From Prorocentrum cordatum (taxonomy: Eukaryota > Sar > Dinophyceae > Prorocentrales > Prorocentraceae): a DNA stretch of 64,000 nucleotides. Location: NCBI GenBank assembly GCA_963575745.1, contig CAUYUJ010001390.1, forward strand, positions 10,001 to 74,000. Direction: 5' to 3'. Position numbers and translations under genes: made by a program. The notes beneath the pieces were generated by a model. The model was not told the DNA's origin and did no database searches. It worked only from the letters and a program-made list of their open reading frames with translations. Shown piece after piece: positions 38,201 to 52,500 of this stretch. The stretch's first letter is position 1. Every line of letters begins with the position of its first letter.

Positions 38201-41200
38201 CGCTACACAAGTCTTCACGCTTCGCGTATTCCCACCAGCTTGACGGTGCTGTTTGCCTGACTCACACCGAGCGTTCGACCTCTTCATCTTTATGGTCGCG
38301 CCGCCGCGCCATTTTGGCTGCGCTTACTTGCTGGTCGCCACCGGGATTTCCAACGCCACCGGGTTTGGGAGTATCGGATTTGGCTCTCCTTCTGAGTGGC
38401 TGCCCGCTCGCTCGCTTCGCTTGCCTTTCTTTTCCTGCTGCCTAGTCGCGGCCCGACTAGTGTTCGGACGGCTTCCGACCCGCCTCGCGAACCTGTTGAC
38501 CAAAAAGTATGCCCACCAACCCGTTTAGATACCCTGACCATGAGAGTTGGGGCCCGCGGGCAGGCGACGGGAGGAAGAGGAGGAGGAGGAGGAGGAGGAG
38601 GAGGAGGAGGAGGAGGAGGAGGAGGAAGAGGAACAAAGAGGATGCACACCGCCTCTTGGCGCCCTCCTCGGACGTTTTCGAAACGCTCTTTTGCACTGTT
38701 GGGGCCGTCTTGGGGCCCTCTTCGGGACCTCTTGGGGGTCACTTGGGAGCCCTAGAGGGCCTATTGATGCCATCTTGGAAGCAATCGATCAACGGAAGGA
38801 GGGCCCCCGTTCTAGCCCCCAAGAGCTTTCAAACTCGCCTCTTGGGGCGCTTTTCTTGGGAGATCGTGGGGCCGTCTCGCGGGCCGCTCCCTTGGGCCAT
38901 CTTGGGGCAATCTTGAGGTTTCGAAAGCGCATCAAATGCGAACAGGCGAGAAGGCAGGCATCATTGATGTTCCGTTGGCTTTTGGCATCTGAGGGGGTCC
39001 TGGAGGGGGCTCCGAGAGAACTTGGAACCTTTTTGAGGCTTTCGTCGGGCCGCATGGAGGTATGCCGGAAGCTATCGTGAACCATCGTCGGCATTTTTTT
39101 ACCGCCTCCAAGGGTATCTTGGAGCATCGGAGGCCCTCTTGCATCCATCTTGGACGAAAAAGGGATCCTTTAACACATAGCGCCCCCTGAGACAAAACAG
39201 AAGTACAGGGAGGGGAAGGGGGGGTACCCCTCCCCTAAGGGAAGATGGGCTTGGAAGAGGAATGAACCGGTTAGACTACCCTAGACCAAAGGGTTGGCGG
39301 GATTGTTATTTTCGATGGTGAGGGTATGGGTGGCATTGGGTGCGAAGTACTTGCCGGCGCACCCTCCCCAATGCAGGTCATCGTGGGGTTGCCCGAGCAA
39401 CGCTTGCCCAGACATCGCTGCGCCCTGGTTCGAATTCGAAGGAGAGCGTCGTTGCATAGGCGAGCGGGGGCGACACGGACGGGGCCTGCCAGCAGCTTTT
39501 GGGGCTGATGTTGTCCAGGAGGGGTGGGGAAGAGAAGAGGAGAGCCAGAACCAGGCCAAAAGGGGCGGCATGGAAGGGCTCGCCGACAGCTCCTTGGGTT
39601 TGAAGTGCTGTCGGGGAGTGAAGTGAGGAGAGGTGCAAAGGCAAAACCAGGGGTCTTGCCTCCTCCTCCTCCTCTTCATCCCCCTCCTCTTCCTCCTCCT
39701 CTTCCTCCCCATTCCGCTTCCTCTCCCCCTCCCCCTCCTCCTCCTCCTCCTCCTCCTCCTTCTCCTCCTCCTCCTCCTCCTCCTCCTCCTCCTCCTATCC
39801 TCCTCTTGTGCCGCTTGAACCCAAGCACGAGAAGACCCGCGCCGAGCGGCCGCAGGAGGACGCGCACGCCACAGAAGGGAGAGAAGAGTTGGCCCGCGCA
39901 GCTTGCTGCGCCCATGGGGTGAGCCCGCTCGCGCGGAGGAGGAGGAGTAGGAAGAGGAAGAGGAGGAGGATCGACTTGAGTCGAAGAAACACTGACATGG
40001 ATGAAGGCACGCGGAGTGGCCACGGGCCCCGTTCCAGAGCGGAGTCTGCGCACTCCGCCACTCTCTCGGGCGTCGCTGGCGCTGCCCGTCGGGGGCACCC
40101 GCGCACCAGATCCGCGTGCCCTCCTCCTCCTCCTCCTCCTCCTCCTCCTCCCTCCCTCCCTCCCTCCCTCCCTCCCTCCCTCCCTCCCTCACGCCCCTGC
40201 CCGCACACCAGATCCGCGTGCCCTCGAACCGTGCGCGAGCGCGTGCCCAACTGGGACCGCGCCTCGCCCGGCATCGCTCCGGACGCGAGCGCGGTTTCGG
40301 GCGAGGCCGGCGCCGGAAGATCAGGAGTAGGAGGAGGGGGAGGAGGAGGAGGAGGAGCAGGAGGAGGAGAATGAGGAGGAGGAGGAGGGGGAGGAGGAGG
40401 AGGAGGAGGAGGAGGAGGAGGAGGAGGAGGAGGAGGAGGAGGAAGGAGGAGGAGGAGGAGGAGGAGGAGGAGGAGGAGGAAAAGCTGGATGAGCTGGAAC
40501 CACGAGGAACGGACGTCCGAGCGACGACAAGTTGTTCGCCTCTCCTCTTGGCATCGCTCGGACGTGTGCATTTTTCCTTCGGCGAGGACCATCGAGGAGC
40601 ATCCTTGATATTTGGCGGAAGAAACGCACGAAACCGACAAAACAACAGGAAATAGACGTCCAAGCGATGGCGAGTCCTCCGTCTTCTCGAGCGCGCGCCC
40701 ACGCAGGACTACGCCATGCGGCTGATGGCCTGCTTCCTCTTCGAGGGCGAGGGCGCCAGGGCGCAGCAGGCAGCGGGGCAAAGGGGAGTCCAAAGGCAGG
40801 GCGCGGCACACTCATTCAGGAGGAAGAGAAACACAGACACAATTAATACTCGATTCCCCAGAAAATATGGGAAGTGGGGGGGAAGACAGAAACTCGGAAA
40901 ATATTGGAAAATATTGGGAATATTTTTATTTGTGTGTATTTATTTGTGTGTCCTGGGGCCCCTTCATTCATGAGGTTGAGAAGTTGAGATCGTTGAGATC
41001 CAGGTGGCTGTGGCAAGTTCCACCACTGCGGCATCGCAGCACTCAGCGTGCCGCGTGGCGACCGTTCGAGAATTCGTGCTGAAAAAGTCTGCTGCGTGCA
41101 ATCTGTGGCAGTGTCTGCCCGTATGCTCCAGGAGGCCAACGAGTGTGAAGTGTTGTCGGGTTGGCTCGAGATGGCTGCAGCTTGTGGTAATCGTTCCACG

Positions 41201-42848
41201 CAGAGCCGTGTCATGTGACACACACACACACACGCATTCTGACCCGCACCCGGGAGGGTCGCAGCATGTGACATGGGTAGTTCTGTCTCTTTGACCAGGA
41301 GAATGTCGAACGGGGCCAGGACGAGGATTGATCCGCTCCAGAGCGGTCCTGATGGCTCTCAGAGCGTTCCGGAACGCTATGAGAAGGTCGCCGCGCCCGA
41401 TACATCCCCCAGATCCGCCGAATCACAGAGGTTCTCGATGTATCCATAGTCACCAGATCGGATCCTCGTTCTAGTTTCGTATTATGATTTGGATGGATGC
41501 ATGGCGTAGGGCAGACAGGGGCGAACGCCAACATTACCATGCGTCCCTGGGAGAGGACGGGGGGATCGAAGGATTGATGGGATGTCTATCAGAGGCGGAG
41601 AGAAAGACAGGCCAGGGGAACGTGGAATTCGAGAATTCTGTTGTCGACATGAGGGGAGCGATGCAGTCAACGCGCATAGTAGGATGCGCGCCTTTCTAGG
41701 GTACCCTTGTGTCCTTGCCTCATCGATCCGTCCTTTGCCGCTTCCACTGGCCAGCCTCTCAGGGTACCTTGGGGGTTTGGTCGCCCGTCGCCCCCCAAAG
41801 AACCCATCGTTGGCCGCCACGGGTCGTACGTTTGTACCATTCGTCTTGATTACACGTATTCGCTTTCGGGGGGAAGGGAGGGAGGGAGACGGAGAGCAGA
41901 CGTTGGACAAACCAGGTGCGCTTGCGCCGTGGCTGGCGCCGTACCATTCCCACCCGTCCCTTCCATCCGCCGGCTGCGGTGTCCTGGATGACCCTCATCC
42001 CCCACATGACCCCATCGTGTGGTGCGCCATCAGACGGGTTGTTCTTTGTGCATTGGACGAGGAGGAAATGGTGGATGGCAGGAGGAAGAGGAGGAGGATG
42101 AGGAATGAGGAGCAACAGGAAGGATAGTAGGAGGAGGAAGAGGAGGTGGAGGAAGGGGAGGATGAGGAGGAGAGGGAGGAAGGAGGAAGAGGAGGAGGAG
42201 AAGGAGGAGGAGGAGGAGAAGGAGGAGGAGGAGGATCCCCTTCCACATTCACACCACAAGGGTACGATCCTCCTCTCCCCCTCTGATGCTGTCTTGGGGG
42301 AGGGCCCCCGCTCCCGCACATTCTCCATGGCCAAGGATCGGAGATCTGCTTCAGTTGTGCAGGGGCACGCGCACACGCCCGTCAGAAGTAGGTGGGAGCA
42401 TGAAGTAGGACGGTGGAGATCCGCCCGCCCCTTGGAGAGGAGTGAAGAAGACAGCCGCTCGATCATTGAAGCAGGGAGGCGCCTAAAGTACCGAGCGCCT
42501 ACGTACTGAAGCAGACAGCCGGTCGATCCGTTTTCAATGACCGAGTGTTTCGCTTTAGTTTCACTACATATATGGCCGCGCAGGCGGCCTTGGTACCGCG
42601 AGAATTGGATGCATTCGTGACTCGGCGCGGCTCCAGGCTGCACTCGCATTTAATGCTTTTGAGTATTACACTAGAGAATTCGTATCATGATCTTGCAATC
42701 TTGTTTTGTATTAGCATTAGTAGTATTCGTCGTCGTCGTAGTAGTAGAAGTAGTCGTAGTAGTAGTAGTAGTGATTATTGTAGTAGCAATGGCAGTGTAG
42801 TAGTAGCAGTCGCAGTAGTCGTAGTAGTGCAAGTAGTAGTAGTAGTAG

Positions 42849-42915
<67 letters not shown>

Positions 42916-42940
42916 CGTAGCAGTATTAGTAGGAGTAGTG

Positions 42941-42986
<46 letters not shown>

Positions 42987-43312
42987 CAGCAGCAGCAGCA
43001 GCAGTAGTAGTGGTAGTAGTGGTGGTGGTAGTAGTGGTGGTAGTAGTAGTAGTAGACGTTGTAGTAGTAGTAGTTGCAGTTGTAGTAGTAGCAGTAGTAG
43101 TAGTAGTAGTAGTAGTAGCAGTAGTAGTAGCAGTAGTAGTAGTAGTGGTAGTATTAATACTAGTAGCAGTAGTCGTAGTAGCAGTAGTAGTAGTAGCAGC
43201 AGTAGTAGTAGTAATGGTACTAGTGCTAGTAGTGCTAGTGGTGCTAGTAGTGGTAGTAGTTGTAGTAGTCGCAGCAGTAGTAGTAGTTGTAGTAGTAGTT
43301 GTCGTAGTAGTA

Positions 43313-43355
<43 letters not shown>

Positions 43356-43404
43356 CAGTAGCAGTAGTAGTCGTGTTGTAGCAGTAGTAGTAGTAGGAGT
43401 AGTC

Positions 43405-43435
<31 letters not shown>

Positions 43436-43472
43436 CAGTAATAGTAGCAGTGGTGGTAGTAGTAGCAGCAGC

Positions 43473-43510
<38 letters not shown>

Positions 43511-46500
43511 CAGTAACAGTAGCACTATTCACTGCTTATTAGTAGTAGTATACCCCCCCGCCTCCTCCTTCTCCTCTCCATCTTCTCCATCTTCTCCTCC
43601 TCCTTCTCCTCCTCCTCCTCCTCTGGGGAAAGGGTGAGGTGGGCCCTGACGGCCCCTTGTGAACCTGTGCCGAGGCGGTAGGCCCGGAGCCCGCGGGCCC
43701 TGGCCTCTGAGCCCTGAGTCCTGCGATCTCTTCGGGGATTCCAAACACAAAGTAAACGTACACACGCACATTAGTGTTTTAGGTAAGAAACATACAGATC
43801 TGTGTTTTGGTTCACAGATCACAGATCTGTATTCTCTTGTCCTCCTCTGGGACCGCTCCGAGCCCAAGAAGCGCCGCTCCCGATCCCTCAGAGAAGGGAA
43901 AGGTAATTTCCCATACCGCTAGCCTTCGCCCGTTTTATTTTCTTGGGCCTCCAGGGAGGCCTCCGTCGCCACCGCTGGATTTGCTTCGAAATTCTGGTCA
44001 GAATGCACCCTGGGAGGTCCAGGGTATCGGTATGGGTACCGCGTGGTTTCCCCAATCCCGACCCCTCATCATTTTTTTAGTTGGCTCTTCCTCGCCTCGT
44101 CATCCTTCTGGTCGGCTCATCCTCATCATCTTCGTTTCATCATCATTCTTCCCATACCTCGTCATCCCCATCATCCCGCTGACTGGCTGCTTCATGCTCC
44201 GAAGTCCATGCCCCCTTGGCCGAGATTGGGGCGATGGTTGCCTTCAAGGAAATCTGCCCCGGGAGTTGTTTGGCCTTGTTGTTACAGTCAACCCGCATGG
44301 GAAGGATGGGCAACCGTCCCAAGGGTAGCCCTGCATCTGTGCCTCCTCGGTCCATCCTCGGCCACTCTCGCTGGCCGCGGCCAGCTCGAGACGCTTCGAG
44401 ATGGGCGTCCGAGGCCCCTGCGTCCTTGTCGCGGATCCTTGTGATGCGGGCCGATGTCACCCCTCCTCAGTCTTCCACCCGTTTCCTCTCCTCCTCGCTT
44501 GGAATCCACTGCCCCTCTGTTATGAGGCCGTTGTATAGGAGAGGGAACAGAGATCAGAGTGTTTACACAGTTTTGAGGAATTAGTGAATTCAGTAGGCCT
44601 CGCTGTCCTCTCTTCGTAGGCCTCGCTGTCCTAGGCCTCTTAGTAGGCCTCGCTGTCCTCTCTTCTCAGTAGTGACAGAGCGAGGAGTCCTCGCTGTCCT
44701 CTCCTCGTAGGCCCCAAGGACACCCATCCGCAGCCGCGGCCTCCCGGGCCCGGGCACCCGCGCCGCGGCCCCCCCAGGGAGGCGGGGCGTTTTTTTCTTC
44801 GCGGAGGCCCCGGGGCGGAACGTGTCCTCTTGCGACCACGCGCAGCCAACCCGCGTGCTAAGGCTGAGCGGCTGTTCAAGGCTACTCCAGATTTCGTAAG
44901 AAAGGGAGGGGGGTCTCATCTCGGGGGGGGGGGGGGTCTCTTCCAGGCTATCTTGGAGGGCCTGGGGGGGTCTGGGGACGATGTTTTGGAGGGTTCTCCC
45001 ACGGGGGATGTCTGAAATGGCTTGTCTTGGAGGGTCCAGACCCCCTCCCTTTTACTACAAAATCTGGAGTACCCTCTGCATCCTTCCTCCTCGGCCCATC
45101 GTTCACGACCCTCGCTGGCCAGCCTCGTCCGAAAAAAACGTCAGCGTGGCCCTCCCAGGCCCTGACATCCTTACCTCGGCGTCCCCCCAACATACTTGTA
45201 CTATGTGTTCGTCGCCCCCCCAGGGGGCGACGCGCGCACCGAGAACTCTTATAGTATCTGCGTCGTGGCGGGCGCTTTCTGGCCACACCGCTCGAGAAAC
45301 GATATACTACAAGATGAGTATACTATAGGTTCGAGTCGGACGCGCGCATCCGAGGCGGACATATAATATTAGTATGTCTCCGTGCGTCCCATGACCGAGC
45401 ATCATTCTTATATGGGTTGACTGTATCCGCGGGATCACGGCCGGGGATCCAGGCCGCGAGGGCCTGGACATTGCTACGTTCGCCGCTCGCGAAGCCCCAC
45501 TTCGACTCCTCGTGACCCTCACAATTCCTCGCTCCCTACAGTTGTGGAGGACGATCAATGGAGAGGAAGCATGTTACCAAATAATTTTCGGATGCCTAAA
45601 ACATGTGTTAACCATGTTTTTAAGCATGGGAAAACAACATGTTTAACACATGTTTAGAACATTTCTTACATTTCAAACACTTGTAAAATGCAATGATAGG
45701 ACTGTTAGGCTGTCCATAGTCGTGGCATCCACAACCCTATAGTGGAAGCCCAGGCCAAGAAACACCTTGCTTGCCTCCAGGGAGCCCTGGGATTCTTGGG
45801 CTTCGATGGTTCTGCTATGGACAGCGTTACGTCCCCACATCGAAAATCAATTGATGTCCTGGGGGTTCTTGTGGAGGTTTTCTTGTGGTCGAGCTCCTAC
45901 TGCACACGTCTCGACGCTCTGCGCTCGATAGCAGGGTACCGTTCTGCTCTTCTCTCGGCCGCGCGCGGCTCGAGCATTCCAGAGCACGTGCCCTGGAAGT
46001 GCTGTGCTGTGCTTGACGGCGCGGGCAAGCGGCCCAACTCGGGAGCGAGTCGGGGATGCACCGCCCAAATGCAGGCCAGGTGTCAGAGGAGGAATATTCA
46101 GGAATAGGTTTAATACGACTCTTCGTGCGTTTTTAGCTACTTTTGAGTATTGATTGTTTCTTACTTGTACTCCAAAATCTGCCTGCACGAGGACATGCCC
46201 GACCTAACCTTAGATCTGCTCTGCCCGCTCTTGAATCAGAGGAGGAAAAGGTACCCCTACCGCTACCCGTCCCTCGCTTTCCCCCCTGTGGGCCTCCCCA
46301 GAGGCCCTCGTCGCCACCGCTGGGTTCGCCTCGAAGTGCTGGTCAGAACGGACCCAGGGAGAGGCCTGGGGAGTAGCGGTATCGGTATTCCAAGTCCCTT
46401 ATCAATCTTCCCCCGGGTCCGTTTTTTTAAATTCGCCTTGTTTGTAATTGTGATGACCGGTTTATTGGGGCGTTTTCTTTGGATTGGAGCTTAGGGGGTC

Positions 46501-49500
46501 CGGTTTGTTCAGGCGCCCGTCGAAGAGGGGGGTCCAGAATATTAGGTCGCATTTGGAGGGGGGTCCGGTCTTTGTTGGGGGGGTCGATTAATATAAGGAA
46601 TTTGGAGTGCTTGTTGGTTTCCCCAGCGTGCCCAGACATCCGGCGGCTCGGGAAAATCGAGACGGGGGTGTTTCAAAGTGTCAGGCCTCTCGGGGCCCCT
46701 GCCGTGCGTCGGGGCCGTCAAAACCGACCCGGGGTGAAACACCGGTCCCCGGGAAGTGGTCAGGGGGCCGTGTTTCGAAGAATGAAAGGCGCCAGATGTC
46801 TGGGCAGGTGGATGGACGAGGAGCGGGAGGAATGAAGAGGAGGAGGAGGAGGAGAGAGAGAGAGAGAGAGAGAGAGATGAGGAGCAGGAGGAGGAGGAGG
46901 AGGAGGAGGAGGAGGAGGAGGAGGAGGAGCACGGCTCTGGAGGAGGGGGCGAGGGGGGGGAGGGATGGGTGAGAATGGGGATGGCGCTCGCGGGCACGCC
47001 GTGTGGCCAGGCAGGGACTGCCCCCCAGGTCTCTCTGGCGGTCGTTCGGGACGATCTGGGCACTGGGCTCCCCCGGAGCGCTCTCGGCTCGACGCCGCTG
47101 CTGGAGCGCATCCCGGGGGTTGGAAGGCCTCTGAGAACCCAGGAAAGCATTCGAAGGCCTTTGATCGCGAACCTCGCCCTTCAACGGCCACGTGCGATCG
47201 GGCAGGAAGTGCCCCCCTCCCAACCTATGCATCGATCGGGGGTGGACAGACCTCCTACCCTGACACGTCGATTAGTGAATTGTCCGTTTTCGGTGTTCGA
47301 GAGGGCGTCGCGGCCGTTATTTTTGCGGGTCCAGGTCCGTCGGTTTCGGTCCCAGGTCGTTTTCACTAAAGGGAGCTTTACTAAAGGAAGGTTTGTCCAC
47401 CGCCGAATCGAGGGGGGGGGCCACATGGGTACGGGAACAATGGGCACAACGCCCAACAACAGTTGCTGTTCAGTCTGACGAGGATTCGTCGCCGGCGTCG
47501 CGGCGGTTGCGGCGCTTCGGACACTGTGCCTCGCGACACGTGCCTTCTTACACTCCTACGGCGATGCGGCGCTCGGAAGGGTCTTGTGTCCTCTTGCGTG
47601 TCCTGTCCAATCGAGTCCGACTGTACCCATTTCGGGCGTCCAAAGTACAGGTGGCCACCAAGCTGTACGGGAAGCTCAAGAAGCCGAGGCACCTCCAGTG
47701 GGTCGTGGCTGCACTTCTGCAGCAGGTCGGCGCCCCCACAGCGCGGCGCCGCGCGCGCTCGCACGGCGGCCTTCCTGAAGTCACGGCCGCGCGCGGCGCG
47801 CCGTGCGAGCCCGAGAGAGCCTCGTTCCGGCGCAGCGTGCGGGGATCGTGATGCCACCACACACAAGGTGTTGTTCGTAGATTCCACGTCAGAGAAGGAC
47901 AAGGTACCGATACCGCTACCCTTGCCTCGTCGTTGCCTTTTTGGGCCTCACGGGAGGCCCTCGTCGCCCCCCGGGTTCGCCCCGAAATCTTCCTCGGAGC
48001 GCACCCAGCGAGAAGTCTGGGGAGGCATCGGTGCCTTCTGGTTTCTCCACAACGTCAGTGTACATTTCGCAGTGTGCTGTATGGCTCTCTGGTGGGGCCT
48101 CTGGGGCAGACGGCTGCGGAGGTGGAGGAGCGCTGCTGCAATCCCGGCCATGCGCCAAACCGTGTACGCAATTGTTCCGGATTTCATAGTACGGGGGGTG
48201 GGTCACAATTTTCTTTGACGATCAGTTTTAGACTCGCTACAGACCAGCCATGAACTGGCAGTCTTTTGCCCATGCCGCTTGGAGTCTTCCAAGACAGCTC
48301 AAAACAGAACCCCCCCAGATCAGACCCCTTTTTCATTGTGAAATCCAGAGTATTCTGCCAGAAATTGAATGCATAACAAGCTTCACATGAGGGGGTGGAT
48401 CAAATTCTGCCCCCTCTTCGCACTGCTGAGATGAAGCAGCACACACTTTTCTATGATCCCTGAGATGGGATGGGTCTCAGGGTTCTCACGGTTCCACAAT
48501 TTTTTCTCACCTCCCTGATGGATCGGGGATGGGGCGAGGACGACGACGACAACGACGATCACGACGACGACGACGACTTCACGACTGGACGACGACGTCT
48601 AACCTCCACATCACGACGACGACTGGACGACGACGTCTAACCAGGACGGCAGGGGGGGGGGGGGGGGCGATTCCATTCGGGAGGCCCTGCGACCTTATTC
48701 TCGGAAATATCTCGGCGAGAGCCTCTGAACGTCCACCCACCAGAACGCCACGGCCACAGGGGATGGAGCGTTACCATTCGCGAGGTTTTCGCGAGGCTCA
48801 CGGGCGTATCCATCCAGCGTAGGGAGGGAGGGCTCGATCCCATACGTATTGGGGGGGCATCTCTGGATGATATGAAATTTGGTAGTCGTTGTCGCGTGGG
48901 GAAGTGTGGTGGAGCGGATCAAATATATGAACATGTATACGTGTGTGTGTGTCCTCTTGGGGGCCTCTTGGGATCCTCTTGTGGGTCCCTTCGTTCCTGA
49001 TTTGGCGTGCCCGAATGGTCGGGGCGGGGATTGGCCCTGCGAAGCCTGAAGGAACAGGCATATATGTTCCCCGGCTCTGGGCCCACAGGCCCCCTTCCTC
49101 CAGATGGGATGGGTCTCAGGGTTCCTCGGCCCCCACCCCCTGATGGGATGGAGGGGGCCGACGACGACGACGACGGAGACGACGACGACGACGGCAGCGA
49201 CGACGACGATGACGACGACGGCTTCGACGACGGCGACGACGACGACGGCGGCGACGGCGGCGGCGCCGCCGCCGCCGACCTTCGGAGCCGAGCCCTGCGA
49301 CGACGACGACGCTGGCGGCGGCGGCGGCGACGACGACGACGACCTCCAGAGCTTTCCTGGAGCACCACAGTACCACGCCACACACTCCTCACCCGCAGCA
49401 CCACAGCACACCAACAGGGGGGATGGGGCATCGCGCGGGGGGGGGGGGCGATGGCATCAGCATGGGGGGTGGGCCCAGACCCTGGACCATAAATATCATA

Positions 49501-52500
49501 TCCCCACTGGGGCCAAAACAGTAGGGATAGAGATCGTGAAACGAAGCGCAGCCTCCCCTGTACAGTCAACCCGCATAGTAAGGCTGGGCGACTTTCCAAC
49601 GTTACTTTCGCATCCCTGCCATGCTGCCCATCCTTGGCCGACGTCGCTGGCGGCGCTCCGCTCGCGACGTGTCGACGTGGCCTTCCAAGGCCCTTGCATC
49701 CTTCTCGTGCGTCCTTACAGTCGGGCCCCTGAAGAAGGAACTCTTTTCGTTGGGGAGGGGCTCCGTGATCCCAATTTTGTTTCGCAGCTTGCCTTAGGTT
49801 TTCCCCAGGTTTTCGATATGAAATCGAAGTTTAACTTATGGAAACAGGGGCCTCGTCCCTTATCTAGGGTTCCTTAGGTCAACGCCCCGACGGTACTGTA
49901 CGGCGGGGGGGGGGCGGCAGCGGCGCTTCCTCCTCACCGCGAGGTGTCCTGCAGGCCTGCCGACGTTTTCTGCGTGTTTCGGACTCGCGGGCGCGGTCGT
50001 CTTCGCTCTTCGGGCGACCGCGACGCGCCAGAGCATGGCACCGCCATCGCGAGGATGTGGGGCAGGGCTGGACCTACAACGGAGTTTCTGGCGATTTCGT
50101 GGGCCGTCTTCGTTTCGACGTCGTTTTGCGGCAGGGGCGCATGGAGGGAGGGCAAAGCGGGGGAAAGCGAAGGCAAAGCGGAGACGAAGCACACCGTTTA
50201 GGTTTGGCCCGAATGTGGGGGGAGTCGCCCCCCCCTCGGCTCTCCCGCCTGTTCCCCCCCTCGAGCCCTCGCTCTCTCCCAGGGAGGGCGTCGGCCTGGA
50301 GGAGGGCGCCGGCCCAGGAAGGGGCGCCCGAGGGGCGGAGCAGCATGGCTTTGGGATGTTCCTGCTTATTATCGTCATTGTTATAGTAAGTTTGCGTTTC
50401 ACCTATTTTTTTGGGGAGGATCCAGCAGGACGAGGAGGAGGAAGAGAAAGGTTTGTGTTTGTCGTCTTTCAAGTCGGAGGTTGATAGAGCTCCTACCCTG
50501 ACACGTCGATTAGCGAATTGGCCGTTTTCGGTTCGCGAGAGGGCGTCGCGGCCGTCATTTCTGCGGGTCCAGGTCCCAGGTCCGTCGGTGTCGGTCCCAG
50601 GCCGTTTTGTCTAAGGGGAGGTTTACTAAAGCGAGGTTTGTCCACCGACGAGGTTTACTAAGAGGAGGGCTTCATCGCCGATTAATTTGAGGGGATCCAG
50701 CAGGACGAGGAGGAAGAAGGAGAGAAGGGGGAGGAGGAGGATCGAGAAGGGCGAGGATGGGAAGGATGATGATGCTCGAGCAGGAAGACTGAAGAGGACG
50801 AGGAGGAGTTACAGGATGGGGGAGGAAGAGGAGGAGGCGAAGGACCATGGAGGAGGAATGACTGGCTCGAGGAGGATGAGGATGAGGTGGTGGAGGAGGG
50901 CGAGGATCGGGGAGGACGAAGATGAGGTGGAGGAGGAGGAGGAGGAGGAGGAGGAGGAGGAGGAGTCTCGAGGAGGAGACAGACGAGGAGCAGGCGCTCG
51001 GGAAGGAGGGGGAACATGGGGAGGAGAGGGCAGTCTGAGATTCTGTGGGCGGGCGGGGGAGAATATCGAACATCGCCATGCTTCGAATGAGCTGCGCGCC
51101 GCTAGCGCCCAGCGGCACCAGGCAAGCGAGGCCGACGACGACGCCTCAAAGGTGCTCGGGCTTGCAGCGATGATGCTGCAGAAGGCGCCTGTTGGCGAGG
51201 AGCCACCGAAAGATGCTGGAGACGCGCCATTCAACCGAGGCCATCGTGTTTTCCAATTTCTCTCAGTTGATTTGTTTTTGTTGCAATCTCTCCTTCTCTC
51301 TCTCTATCTATGTCTGTGTTGTGTTGTTTTGTTTATGTGCGCCCCCTCTGGCGCTCTCCTCCCGGGGAGGGGAGTGAGGCACGTTTCTCCGAGAGTCAAT
51401 CAAATTCTTCCTGCGCTGCCGAGGCTATCGCTCTGGACGAGGCTGTCCAGGCAGTGATGGCCATCACGCGTCCCACTGCCAACCGGGCGTGATTTGCATG
51501 ACTTCGGCCTTGCGAAAGAAGGACAGCATTGGCGGGAGGAAGGAGGGGGAAGGGACGCTCAGGGAATGGAGAGGGAAGGAGAGGGAGAGGGAGGGGAGAG
51601 GGAAGGGAGAGGGAAGGAGAGGGAAGGGAGAGGGAAGGAGAGGGAAGGAGAGGGAAGGAGAGGGAAGGGAGAGGGAAGGGGAGGGAAGGGACGCTGGACC
51701 AGCCCAACCCCCCCAGAAGAGAAAGGCCAGCTCAACCTGCTGCACCTCCACCTCGACGCGCTGCGCCTGCAGGGCAAGTGGGCCGAGGCGCTGGACCTGC
51801 TGGAGCGGTGCAAGTGGCTGGTGAGGCCCACCTCTCAGGAGGGAAACACACAGAAACACACACGCGCACACACGCACACACACGCACACACACACACACA
51901 CACACACGCGCACACACGCACGCACGCACGCANNNNNNNNNNNNNNNNNNNNNNNNNNNNNNNNNNNNNNNNNNNNNNNNNNNNNNNNNNNNNNNNNNNN
52001 NNNNNNNNNNNNNNNNNNNNNNNNNNNNNNNNCCCCCCCCCGGTCGCCCACGGATCGCCGCCGGGAGCCCGACAGGCCCTTTCCGGGCCAGGAGCGCTCG
52101 GCTTCGCCATCGGGGGCCTATTGTTGAGGCGGGCCTGTCCCTCTTCAGGCGGAAGATTGAAAAGTAATCCAAAAATAGTCTGGGGACGATTTTGTGTGAC
52201 TATTTTTTGCATTCGGGGGGGTACTTTTTTTAGTTGTTCTGATGTCTCGCCCGGAATCCCCCTGTAGGGGGACAGGCCCGAACTACGCTTATTGCCGATC
52301 TGTCGGCGGCGTATCGCCGACTCCAGCCCCGACGTGTCCCCCCGAGCTTCTCCCCCCGTACAGTCGATCCCCATAGGAAGGATGAGCGACCTCCCAAGGG
52401 TGCACCCCTTGCATCCCCACCCATCGGCCCATCCTCGGCCGCTCTCGCTGGCCGCGCCCCGCCCCGCAGAGTGCCGCCATGGCCTTCCGAGGCCCCTGCG

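Noticed and set aside
38308-38322. CCATTTTGGCT, 11 bases identical to the SL core
   Set aside because: The flanking bases do not match the SL on either side and no ORF follows, so it is probably chance.
42545-43532. Poly-Val and poly-Leu/Thr ORFs
   Set aside because: Pure consequence of the GTA array.
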